5,710 bases of DNA from Gammaproteobacteria bacterium (GCA_027295975.1 JAPUJX010000144.1:1-5710), one strand, 5' to 3'. Shown: positions 1 through 5,702, counted from the stretch's first letter. Notes: a model not told the origin generated them from the letters alone. Translations and numbers: made by a program.

Positions 1-809
1 ATATCGAAACGTCTGCACCGGTGCGTGAAATCTGTGTCGAGGATCGGTGTGCCTACGGTGTGATCACCGAGGATGGACAAAAAATCACCGCCCGGGTGAT
101 TGCCGGTAACGTACACCCGCAGATTCTTCTCACCAAACTGCTGGACCCCACTCTCTTACCCGCGGACACAAGGCGGCGCATAGAAGCATATCGCAGCCAT
201 TCGGCGACCTTTCGCATGAACGTGGCCCTCAGCGAATTGCCTCGCTTCACGGGCATACCCGACCATTCCACGGAAATATTCGAAGGCGCCATCGAAATCT
301 GCCCGTCCCTCGAATACATGCGTAAAGCCTACGCGACGGCGCAATCCAGGGGGTGGTCCGAACAACCGATAATTTCCATGTGGATTCCGTCCACACAAGA
401 CACCACCCTGACACCTCCCGGTGGGCATGTGGCCAGCCTGTTCTGTCAACATTTTCAACGCCATCTACCTGGCGGCAATTCCTGGGATGAACGGAAAGAA
501 GACGTCGCCGAGATGCTCATCGACACCGTCAATCGTTATGCCCCCAATTTCAAGGCTTCGGTTCTGGCTCGGCAGATCAAGTCGCCCCTCGACATCGAAC
601 GCGACCTCGGCATGATAGGGGGTGACATATTCCACGGCGTGCTGCACCTGGATCAGCTTTTCTCGCTGCGACCCATGGTCGGGTACGCGGACTACCGGAT
701 GCCCGTGAGAGCTTTATATCTGTGTGGATCCGGCGCGCATCCCGGCGGAGGCGTGAGCGGTCTTCCCGGACGCAATGCGGCCCTCGAAATCCTCAGAAAC
801 ATCCGTTGA
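1..809 (+). CDS. PYROXD2-like FAD-dependent oxidoreductase (phytoene dehydrogenase-related), 5'-truncated by window edge
   Basis: The reading frame is open from the first complete codon at position 3 to a TGA at 807-809, so about 269 C-terminal residues are visible and the N-terminal Rossmann FAD-binding part lies outside the window. Family members are usually somewhat over 500 residues, so roughly half is present. The visible part begins in the middle of the fold with VREICVEDRCAYGVITEDG, then the beta-strand/turn ITARVIAGNVHPQ. It ends with the C-terminal FAD-contacting segment LYLCGSGAHPGGGVSG (about 711-758) followed by LPGRNAA, which is characteristic of PYROXD2 and the carotenoid-desaturase-like oxidoreductases. 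The substrate cannot be told from sequence, and the bacterial members are essentially uncharacterised. The GTG at position 21 is inside the domain and is not a credible start. The gene converges on the TPM/LemA operon with a 25-bp gap. The family call is firm; the specific reaction is unknown. Confidence 0.9.
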   Translation, partial: IETSAPVREICVEDRCAYGVITEDGQKITARVIAGNVHPQILLTKLLDPTLLPADTRRRIEAYRSHSATFRMNVALSELPRFTGIPDHSTEIFEGAIEICPSLEYMRKAYATAQSRGWSEQPIISMWIPSTQDTTLTPPGGHVASLFCQHFQRHLPGGNSWDERKEDVAEMLIDTVNRYAPNFKASVLARQIKSPLDIERDLGMIGGDIFHGVLHLDQLFSLRPMVGYADYRMPVRALYLCGSGAHPGGGVSGLPGRNAALEILRNIR

Positions 810-834
810 TTTTTTCGAACGCCCCTGCGCCGAC

Positions 835-1455
835 TTAATCGTAACCCACCAGAATGAGACGGTTATCCAGTTCGTTGTGATTATCTGGTGTTTTGGGCAC
901 GGCTTCCGCCAGGATCTCGCCGCAACGTTCCAGGGCAGTCAAAAAACCCTGCTCAACACGGTCTTCGCGTACATCGGCAACAAATCCTTCGATAATGCTC
1001 GACCATCGGTCATTGTCGACTTTGGCAGAAATTCCGCGGTCTACCAGGATCTCTACATAGTGTTCAGCTTCACTGACGAAAATCAGCACACCTGTATCGC
1101 CGTCTGTGTGGTGTAAATCCTGCTCCAGAAACTGGCGTCGCGCCATATTTGCGGCCCGAAGCGCGCGCACGTTCCCGGGGATCAGACGGGCCCGCAACGT
1201 ATCGGTTTGCAGCACAACCGCCAACACGAGGAAAACGGCGAGTTGAGCGGTAATCATCCAGGCAACGGATAATGGCGTGAGGTACAAAGCGCTCGGCACG
1301 ATCATCGCCACCAATGCCGCCCACAACAAGGGAATGTACCGATAGTCGTCACTTGCCGCCGCTAAAACCGTGACGAGTTCAGCGTCCGTGTGCCGTTCTA
1401 CCTCGGCAATCGCGTCTGAGATGTGTGTTTGCTCGATTGTTCCAATCATTGCCAT
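835..1455 (-). CDS. TPM-domain membrane protein (COG3762-like), third gene of LemA/TPM operon
   Basis: This 206-residue protein carries a TPM domain (TLP18.3/Psb32/MOLO-1 fold) split by a membrane hairpin. Residues about 7-35 (ISDAIAEVERHTDAELVTVL) form the first part. Two hydrophobic segments follow at about 40-59 and 63-83. The rest of the domain is at about 100-186, with DTGVLIFVSEAEHYVEILVD and the RWSSIIEGF / GFLTALERCGEIL helices. No signal peptide is seen, so the first part is probably cytoplasmic with two helices anchoring the protein in the inner membrane. The ATG at 1455 overlaps the TAA of the upstream gene by one base (TAATG) and is preceded by GGAGG with a six-base gap; an in-frame ATG two codons later is an alternative. 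Proteins of this type regularly follow YgcG-type TPM proteins and LemA. Biochemical function is unknown; a role in envelope or membrane-protein maintenance is inference from the plant and cyanobacterial relatives in photosystem II repair. Confidence 0.88.
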   Translation of the reverse strand: MAMIGTIEQTHISDAIAEVERHTDAELVTVLAAASDDYRYIPLLWAALVAMIVPSALYLTPLSVAWMITAQLAVFLVLAVVLQTDTLRARLIPGNVRALRAANMARRQFLEQDLHHTDGDTGVLIFVSEAEHYVEILVDRGISAKVDNDRWSSIIEGFVADVREDRVEQGFLTALERCGEILAEAVPKTPDNHNELDNRLILVGYD

Positions 1456-2216
1456 TACCAGCCTCCCGACGCGCCGCCGCCACCAAAACTTCCACCGCCG
1501 CCGCTAAATCCACCGCCGCCGCTAAATCCACCGCCGCCGCCAAATCCACCGCCACCGCGGCCACTACTCATTGCGCTGCCCAGAATTGCGCCCCACAACA
1601 GACCACTACCCATCCCGCGTCGCCTGCGGCGGCCAAAGCCGAACAGTAAAAACACAACGATGATCCACAGGAAGCCAAAGGAAAATCCACCTCTGCGACC
1701 GCGATCGCGCCGAGTGCGCCGTTGTTGCTCGAACACGTACTCGCCACCCAGCGCTGCAATAATCGCGGTAACACCGGCCGACACCCCGCCGTCGAAATCG
1801 TTTTCATAAAATTCCGGGTAAATCTTCGTCTGGATGATGTCTGATGCAATAGCGTCCGGTAACTCACCTTCCAAACCGTAACCCACCTCAATTCGAACCC
1901 TACGCTCGTTCGGCGCAACGATCAGAACGATTCCGTTGTTTTCTCCTTCCTGGCCAATACCCCAGGCCCGACCCAGACTAACGCCATATTCCTCAATGGT
2001 TTCGCCACCGAGCGATGTAATGGTGGCAACGACTACCTGGTTTCCACCTGCCTTTTCATGGGCGTCAAGCTGCGCCGTCAAACGTCTCTCCGTTGCGGGC
2101 GCTAGTATGTTCGCCTGGTCGACAACGCGACCGGACAGCGCGGGCAAGGTTGATTCTTCAGCACCACCCGCATTCGACGCGAGCAGACAGGCGACTATTA
2201 AAATACCCGGCTTCAT
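1455..2216 (-). CDS. YgcG-type TPM-domain protein with signal peptide, one TM helix and Gly-rich tail
   Basis: The product has 253 residues. Residues 1-19 look like a Sec signal peptide (MKPGILIVACLLAS, cleavage likely near GGA-EE). The TPM domain covers about 26-160 and shows the family hallmarks LSGRVVDQANILAP, AWGIGQEGENNGIVLIVAP, RRVRIEVGYGLEGELPDA and the following I.P.F...F..G helix. A basic, arginine-rich linker (about 166-175) leads to one membrane helix at about 178-195, then RRRRR, which should stay on the cytoplasmic side. The C-terminal 35 residues are almost pure Gly/Phe/Ser, ending GASGGW, a typical ending in this family. The tail is encoded by 18-bp tandem repeats. Start ATG follows the lemA-like stop directly (TAGATG) and has no clear Shine-Dalgarno, so translation probably depends on reinitiation. 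The TPM domain is periplasmic by this topology. Molecular function is not established for bacterial members. Confidence 0.92.
   Translation of the reverse strand: MKPGILIVACLLASNAGGAEESTLPALSGRVVDQANILAPATERRLTAQLDAHEKAGGNQVVVATITSLGGETIEEYGVSLGRAWGIGQEGENNGIVLIVAPNERRVRIEVGYGLEGELPDAIASDIIQTKIYPEFYENDFDGGVSAGVTAIIAALGGEYVFEQQRRTRRDRGRRGGFSFGFLWIIVVFLLFGFGRRRRRGMGSGLLWGAILGSAMSSGRGGGGFGGGGGFSGGGGFSGGGGSFGGGGASGGW
1462..1466 (-). promoter_or_regulatory. Ribosome binding site GGAGG for the split TPM gene, inside the upstream gene's 3' end
   Basis: On the minus strand GGAGG is followed by CTGGTA and then the ATG at 1455. The site lies within the codons for the last residues (SGGW) of the preceding TPM gene, so it supports both the chosen start and translational coupling across the TAATG overlap. 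Confidence 0.75.
1491..1556. repeat. 18-bp tandem repeat encoding the Gly-rich tail
   Basis: The unit TCCACCGCCGCCGCTAAA (plus strand) occurs exactly at 1491-1508 and 1509-1526, again at 1527-1544 with one T-to-C change, and as a degenerate fourth copy from 1545. On the minus (coding) strand each unit reads Phe-Ser-Gly-Gly-Gly-Gly; the third copy gives Phe-Gly instead of Phe-Ser. Because the unit is a multiple of three, copy-number change would lengthen or shorten the tail without shifting the frame. Confidence 0.9.
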
Positions 2217-2804
2217 CTAAAACTCGACGACCGGTGCATCTTCCGAACCTTCCCGGGCTTCGAAGGTTTCACGGATCGGTAGATCGCTGTACATAAAGCT
2301 GTGCCAGAGGCGCCCCGGAAAAGTTCGAATCTCGGTGTTGTACACCTGAACCGATAGAATGAAATCGCGCCGAGCAACCGATATGCGGTTTTCGGTACCT
2401 TCGAGTTGCGCTTGTAGCCGCAGGAAGTTCTGATTGGATTTGAGATCCGGGTAACGCTCTACCACCACCATCAGTCGACTGAGCGCGCTCGACAACGCCG
2501 ACTGGTTTTTCTCGAACGCCGCCAGTGCACTGGGATCGTTGATGATGTCGGACGAGATATTCATCTGCGACACCTTCGCTCGAGCTTCCACCACGGCGGT
2601 CAACGTCTCGCGCTCTTGAGTGGCGAAACCTTTCACGGTATTGACCAGATTAGGCACCAGGTCGGCCCGCCTCTGGTATTGGTTCTCCACCTGCCCCCAC
2701 GCCGCGTTGACGGCTTCGTCGTTCGTGGGAATGTCGTTGATGCCGCAAGCGGTGAGGAGGGTAAACATTAGCGCAAAACCCACGCCACGAATCAGTCCGG
2801 CCAT
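2217..2804 (-). CDS. lemA: LemA family lipoprotein, first gene of the LemA/TPM operon
   Basis: The 195-residue product is a full-length LemA-family protein. Residues 1-19 are a lipoprotein signal with lipobox L-T-A-C (Cys20, followed by Gly). This suggests lipid attachment and no Asp+2 inner-membrane retention signal, so the protein may be sorted to the outer membrane. Family motifs follow in order: NAAWGQVENQYQRRADLVPN and LVNTVKGFA (about 33-61), a helical region with EARAKVSQ, then YPDLKSNQNFLRLQ (118-131), QLEGTENRISVARRDF (133-148) and the VQVYNTEIRTFPGRLW strand/helix (152-167). The fold is a long alpha-helical bundle. The ATG at 2804 is the only good start: the frame meets a TAA at 2826-2828 just upstream. 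No strong Shine-Dalgarno is seen. The stop TAG at 2217-2219 abuts the ATG of the TPM gene. LemA proteins are widespread and usually sit beside TPM proteins; their biochemical role is not settled. Confidence 0.93.
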   Translation of the reverse strand: MAGLIRGVGFALMFTLLTACGINDIPTNDEAVNAAWGQVENQYQRRADLVPNLVNTVKGFATQERETLTAVVEARAKVSQMNISSDIINDPSALAAFEKNQSALSSALSRLMVVVERYPDLKSNQNFLRLQAQLEGTENRISVARRDFILSVQVYNTEIRTFPGRLWHSFMYSDLPIRETFEAREGSEDAPVVEF

Positions 2805-2834
2805 AATTGAACCGTTAATGAGGAGTTAACCAGG

Positions 2835-2863
2835 ACTATGTGGGGCGAACGGCGATTCTTCAA
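2835..2863 (-). promoter_or_regulatory. Candidate sigma70-type promoter for the lemA-TPM-TPM operon
   Basis: On the minus strand TTGAAG (2863-2858; 4 of 6 to TTGACA) is followed by exactly 17 bases and then CATAGT (2840-2835; 4 of 6 to TATAAT). Transcription would start near 2828, giving a leader of about 24 nt to the lemA ATG at 2804. Position and spacing are right, but both boxes are imperfect, so this remains a prediction. Confidence 0.35.
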
Positions 2864-2882
2864 GGTTATGGAGGACAATTAG
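2838..2882 (+). other. 14-codon mini-ORF (MWGERRFFKVMEDN) in the divergent intergenic region, status uncertain
   Basis: An ATG at 2838 opens 14 codons ending at TAG 2880-2882. AGGA lies two bases upstream (2832-2835), too close to be ideal, and GAGGAG at 2820-2825 is twelve bases upstream, rather far. The composition (Trp, Arg, Phe, Glu) is not typical of random GC-rich intergenic translation, but a peptide this short can arise by chance. It overlaps the candidate lemA promoter on the other strand. It could be a leader peptide, the relic of a gene end, or nothing. Confidence 0.15.
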
Positions 2883-2988
2883 GCGCAAACACCCGCCGTA
2901 ATGGGCGTCAAGGACGAGATCAGGCCCAGACTGGCGGTCAAGCCCGGATTGCTGCATTGTCCTCGCGTGCGCAGCGTGGATGCGAGCC

Positions 2989-3015
2989 GAGGGTTCCACC
3001 CTCGAAAGAGGGAAC
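2989..3015 (+). promoter_or_regulatory. GAAA-tetraloop hairpin in the 5' leader of the propeller lipoprotein gene
   Basis: CCCTC (2999-3003), loop GAAA (3004-3007) and GAGGG (3008-3012) form a perfect 5-bp stem capped by a GNRA tetraloop, ending eight bases before the Shine-Dalgarno GGAGG. A competing pairing GAGGG (2989-2993) with CCCTC (2999-3003) exists, and TTCCAC (2994-2999) can pair with GTGGAG (3019-3024), which includes the Shine-Dalgarno. There is no U-tract, so it is not a terminator. Regulatory function is inference. Confidence 0.4.
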
Positions 3016-3020
3016 ATCGT

Positions 3021-3025
3021 GGAGG
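3021..3025 (+). promoter_or_regulatory. Ribosome binding site GGAGG deciding the start at 3030
   Basis: GGAGG is followed by CATT and the ATG at 3030. It singles out this ATG, which begins a lipoprotein signal peptide, over the in-frame ATG at 2901, which would add 43 residues without a recognisable targeting signal in front of it. Confidence 0.8.
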
Positions 3026-3029
3026 CATT

Positions 3030-4691
3030 ATGAACAGGCGATTGCTCAAACTTATCGTCATTACCCCTTTTACCATGGGAATTATCACGGGAGGCATCAC
3101 GGGTTGTGCCAAGCCTTCCTCCCCCGACAATCCGGCTGCAACCGCACAGGAAGTTGCGGAAGTCACCCATGTTCTTCCCAACGCCAGGGTTATCGCAAGG
3201 GGTGCGAACATCTCCGGCGCCAACGGCATCCACTTCGGTCCCGATGGCCTGCTGTACGTGGCCTCCGTGATAGGTTCGGAACTGATTGCCCTGGATCCCG
3301 CGGACGGCGAGATCAAACATCGTTGGGGCAGCGACCAGGGGGTTCAAGGACCCGACGACGTAGCGTTCAACGCAAGCGGGGATTATTTCTGGACGTCCAT
3401 CCTCACCGGGGAGGTTGCCGGGTTTACCGCGGATGGCGAACGGGTTGTCGCGGCAAAACTGGGGCCGGGGGTAAATCCCATTACGTTTTCCAACGACGGG
3501 CGGTTGTTCGTCGCGCAGTGTTTCTTCGACACCGGGCTTTATGAGATTGATCCGAAAGGTGTGAAAGAACCACGCTTGATCAGCGGTGATCTCGGGCCGG
3601 GGTGTGGATTGAACGGTATGGACTGGGGGCCGGATGACCGCCTCTACGGCCCACGCTGGTTTCAAGGCTCGGTGGTCAGCTTCGATGTAGATTCCGGCGA
3701 GATGCGCGAAGAGGTAACCGGCCTGCAAGTGCCGGCGGCAGTGAAATTCAACTCCAAAGGGCATCTTCACGTGCTGGATACCGCCGCCGGGAAAGTGCAT
3801 CGCGTCGTTGACGGAGAACTCGTCACCATTGCCAACCTGACACCCGGTCTCGACAACTTTGCTTTTGATGCCGACGACGTTTTGTTCGTGTCGAGTTTTA
3901 CCGACGGCTTTGTCGCACGCGTTGAGAACGATACCTTGATCGAGCTTGCACCCGGCGGCATGGCGCACCCAGGTGGGGTTGCGGTGCACAACGGCCAGGT
4001 GGTTGTAGCCGACTTCCACTCGATACGCGCCTATACCCCGGACACGGGTGATCCAATCTTCGTACAGCGAAACATACTCGGCGTATCCGAAATCGGCAGC
4101 ATCGTTTCGATTGCCGACGATGGCGACAACCTGATATTAACTTCCTGGATGGACGGTAACGTCAGGATCTGGGACCCGGCGAACGAAAAGACCCTGGCGA
4201 GGTTCGATGGGTTAGCCGCCCCTGTTCACGCGGTCCGCTTCGGGTCCGCGATTGCGGTCACGCTTCATGGTAACCGCACCCTGGTACTCATAGACGCTGA
4301 CGGGACGATTTCCGAATTGGCCGCCGGGTTCACCGCGCCAACGGGGTTGGCCGTGCTGGGTGACGATCTCCTGGTGACCGACCGATCCGCGGGCCGGGTG
4401 CTGAGGGTAACCCGGGCGGGGTTGGTTGAAACGTTGGCAACCGGGCTGGAAGCGCCTGAAGGTATTGCGGTAGTGGGAGAGCGAATTTTCGTGAACGAAA
4501 GTGAGAAAGGCACGATCACGGAAATTACCCGCTCCGGCAACGTTGTTGTTACCAGGCTGGACGGCGGTGGAACACCGCCGGCGTCACCGTCGCAACCTCC
4601 CTCGATGATCTTCAACGGGCTGGCGGCGGGAGATGATGTTCTGTTCGCGACGGACGAGAAGCAGCGTGCCCTTTACCGCATAGATATTTAG
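3030..4691 (+). CDS. Lipoprotein with twelve NHL/SMP-30-like beta-propeller repeats
   Basis: The 553-residue product starts with a lipoprotein signal (MNRRLLKL, hydrophobic stretch, ITGC with Cys26, then Ala), so it is probably lipidated and sorted to the outer membrane facing the periplasm. A short Pro/Ala linker follows. From residue 65 on I count twelve repeats of about 40 residues, each opening with a strand pair like NGIHFGPDGLLYVAS. They begin near residues 65, 109, 149, 195, 236, 275, 315, 356, 400, 438, 477 and 529. This suggests two six-bladed propellers or one unusual large one. Repeat 4 (NGMDWGPDDRLY) recalls the metal-ligand Asn strand of SMP-30/gluconolactonase, but the first repeat has Asn where that family has Glu, and repeat 5 opens AAV instead of DG, so the lactonase metal site looks incomplete. 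A Pro-rich insert (about 512-525) separates repeats 11 and 12. It is more likely a binding or scaffold protein than a classical lactonase; substrate unknown. Confidence 0.85.
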   Translation: MNRRLLKLIVITPFTMGIITGGITGCAKPSSPDNPAATAQEVAEVTHVLPNARVIARGANISGANGIHFGPDGLLYVASVIGSELIALDPADGEIKHRWGSDQGVQGPDDVAFNASGDYFWTSILTGEVAGFTADGERVVAAKLGPGVNPITFSNDGRLFVAQCFFDTGLYEIDPKGVKEPRLISGDLGPGCGLNGMDWGPDDRLYGPRWFQGSVVSFDVDSGEMREEVTGLQVPAAVKFNSKGHLHVLDTAAGKVHRVVDGELVTIANLTPGLDNFAFDADDVLFVSSFTDGFVARVENDTLIELAPGGMAHPGGVAVHNGQVVVADFHSIRAYTPDTGDPIFVQRNILGVSEIGSIVSIADDGDNLILTSWMDGNVRIWDPANEKTLARFDGLAAPVHAVRFGSAIAVTLHGNRTLVLIDADGTISELAAGFTAPTGLAVLGDDLLVTDRSAGRVLRVTRAGLVETLATGLEAPEGIAVVGERIFVNESEKGTITEITRSGNVVVTRLDGGGTPPASPSQPPSMIFNGLAAGDDVLFATDEKQRALYRIDI

Positions 4692-4725
4692 TTCCATTAA
4701 CCAACATAAAAAGTGTTGCCACCAA

Positions 4726-4733
4726 GAGGGGGA
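4726..4733 (+). promoter_or_regulatory. Ribosome binding site (GAGGGGGA) for the small membrane protein, supporting a GTG start at 4740
   Basis: GAGGGGGA is followed by TCTAGA and the GTG at 4740, a good spacing. The upstream in-frame GTG at 4713 has only an A-rich sequence in front of it and would place this purine tract inside the coding region, so the downstream start is preferred. Confidence 0.65.
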
Positions 4734-4739
4734 TCTAGA

Positions 4740-5000
4740 GTGAGCGAGGCAGTAGCGACCGGCAGCGACGAAAGACCTCTGGAAAAAGGGCCGATTTTCT
4801 GGTTTACGGACATCACCAATGAGATACGTTTCAATCTCGCCATCTTTTTCCTGCCGCTATTTTGCGGATTGTGTTTGGTGGCGCTGATTTTCGTGTCTCG
4901 CTACAAGATCGATCGAGCCGGGCACGTTGCCAATCTGGAAGCGCTGGCCACCCGGCATCAGACCGATATTACGGACTCTGGTGGCGTTCCCGCCAGCTAA
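4740..5000 (+). CDS. Small single-pass membrane protein resembling the C-terminal tail of an MFS_2 (GPH-type) transporter
   Basis: From the GTG at 4740 this encodes 86 residues. A polar N-terminus (SEAVATGSDERPLEKG) leads to IFWFTDITNEIRF, one strong hydrophobic helix at about 31-53 (LAIFFLPLFCGLCLVALIF) and a cytoplasmic-type tail SRYKIDRAGHVANLEALATRH. The Arg about 24 residues before the helix end, the helix, and the Y-K-I-D...H...L pattern resemble the last helix and tail of MFS_2 sugar:cation-symporter-type permeases, which normally have about 450 residues and twelve helices. No further transporter helices are seen upstream, where the lipoprotein gene ends 48 bp away. It lies 9 bp before the next gene, so it is probably co-transcribed. 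It may be a vestige produced by internal deletion, or a working small protein; a good Shine-Dalgarno favours translation. The resemblance is from memory of the family pattern and is only moderately secure. Confidence 0.6.
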   Translation: MSEAVATGSDERPLEKGPIFWFTDITNEIRFNLAIFFLPLFCGLCLVALIFVSRYKIDRAGHVANLEALATRHQTDITDSGGVPAS

Positions 5001-5004
5001 GGAG
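4999..5004 (+). promoter_or_regulatory. Ribosome binding site AAGGAG for the flavin-binding protein
   Basis: AAGGAG overlaps the TAA stop of the small membrane protein gene and is followed by five T residues and the ATG at 5010. The short junction supports one transcript for the two genes and fixes the start. Confidence 0.8.
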
Positions 5005-5009
5005 TTTTT

Positions 5010-5564
5010 ATGGGAAAAATCTATCAGGAACTCAACCAGGAGCTCATCGAGTTTATCGAAACACAAAAAGTATTTTTTGTAGGCACGGCTCCCGCCTCGC
5101 TTGACGGTCACGTCAACATCTCCCCCAAAGGCATGGACTCATTGCGAATCCTTGGACCAACAACGGTTGCCTACCTGGATGTCACGGGAAGCGGCGTCGA
5201 GACCATCTCTCACGTGAAGGAGAACGGCAGGCTGGTGATGATGTTCTGCGCTTTCGAGGGGAAACCGCTGACTGTGCGGCTGCACGGCCGCGGCGAGATT
5301 ATCGAGACACACAGTGCCGATTTTTCAAATCTCATCAAACTGTTTCCTGAACTGCCCGGCATCCGTTCTATCATTCGCTTGAACATAGATCGAATCGCGG
5401 ATTCCTGTGGCTGGACGGTGCCTTTGTACGAATTTGCGGGAACGCGCGACTACTATGACAAGTATGCGGAACACATAGGCGTGGAAGGTATGCGCAAAGG
5501 ACAGCTAAAATCGAACATGACGAGCATTGATGGTATAGGGGGGCTGGACAGACCCAGCGTGTAA
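5010..5564 (+). CDS. Pyridoxamine 5'-phosphate oxidase family (flavin-binding split-barrel) protein
   Basis: The 184-residue product matches the PNPOx-like split-barrel family. The N-terminal helix (YQELNQELIEFIETQ) leads into VFFVGTAP and DGHVNISPKGMDSLRIL (about 21-48), the region that binds the FMN phosphate in relatives. Then come TVAYLDVTGSGVETISHVKENG and RLVMMFCAFEGKPLTVRLHGRGEI (about 52-97), the remaining barrel strands. The C-terminus carries the marker of this uncharacterised subgroup: DSCGWTVPLYEFAGTRD, YAEHIGVEGMRKGQ and NMTSIDGI (about 131-176). Such proteins are cytosolic, usually dimeric, and bind FMN or F420; true PdxH activity is not implied, because the substrate-binding tail of PdxH is absent. 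It is the last gene of the probable operon with the propeller lipoprotein and the small membrane protein. Family call is secure; reaction and cofactor are not known. Confidence 0.92.
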   Translation: MGKIYQELNQELIEFIETQKVFFVGTAPASLDGHVNISPKGMDSLRILGPTTVAYLDVTGSGVETISHVKENGRLVMMFCAFEGKPLTVRLHGRGEIIETHSADFSNLIKLFPELPGIRSIIRLNIDRIADSCGWTVPLYEFAGTRDYYDKYAEHIGVEGMRKGQLKSNMTSIDGIGGLDRPSV

Positions 5565-5633
5565 TCCGCAAGACTTAAGGCCGTTCATTTTGAAGCGGGA
5601 AGTTCTTCGAGGGCTCTCATTACCTTTTGTCAA

Positions 5634-5702
5634 TTGCCGGATTGCAGGAAAAGACAGTCTGATGCGGTTGAAATCCCTCAGACGCTTTTCCCTTTGCGGC
5701 AA
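5634..5702. repeat. Three-step long inverted repeat in the 3' intergenic region
   Basis: Three arm pairs nest around one 15-nt loop (5663-5677): TTGCCG (5634-5639) with CGGCAA (5697-5702), GGAAAAG (5647-5653) with CTTTTCC (5685-5691), and GTCTGA (5657-5662) with TCAGAC (5678-5683). That is 19 perfect pairs separated by two asymmetric internal loops (7/5 and 3/1 nt). No T-run follows on either strand, so it is not a simple terminator. The rest of the stretch 5565-5710 shows no gene. Candidates are a dispersed palindromic (REP/MITE-like) element, a processing or mRNA-stabilising hairpin, or part of a structured RNA. Confidence 0.7.

Noticed and set aside
1491..1556. Short regular repeats as a possible CRISPR array
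   Set aside because: Units are directly adjacent with no spacers and lie in frame inside a coding region.
1423..1809. Proline-rich plus-strand open frames opposite the TPM gene
   Set aside because: They are the complement of the Gly-codon tail (GGN read as CCN), not a collagen-like or PPE-type protein.
2187..2216. Lipobox I-V-A-C at residues 7-10 of the YgcG-type protein
   Set aside because: The Cys is only ten residues from the start, too short a signal; an ordinary signal peptide cleaved near residue 19 fits better.
2901..3029. N-terminal extension of the propeller lipoprotein from the ATG at 2901
   Set aside because: No good Shine-Dalgarno, and it would bury the lipoprotein signal peptide that begins at 3030 behind GGAGG.
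2840..3544. 234-codon plus-strand open frame overlapping the propeller gene
   Set aside because: Arg/Gly-rich out-of-frame translation without motifs; the overlapping frame with signal peptide, Shine-Dalgarno and repeats is the real gene.
2826..4019. 397-codon open frame on the minus strand opposite the propeller gene
   Set aside because: Its translation shows no recognisable domain and lies fully antisense to a gene with clear repeats and a lipobox; it is a shadow of the sense codon pattern.
4713..4739. GTG start at 4713 for the small membrane protein
   Set aside because: No Shine-Dalgarno before it; the purine-rich ribosome binding site lies downstream and serves the GTG at 4740.
5663..5677. 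GGTTGAAATCCC as a tRNA T-arm
   Set aside because: Only two base pairs close the loop and no anticodon, D arm or acceptor stem can be drawn around it; it is the loop of the palindrome.
5634..5702. Intrinsic terminator or integron attC site
   Set aside because: No T-run follows the hairpin on either strand, and I cannot find the paired RYYYAAC/GTTRRRY core sites of an attC.
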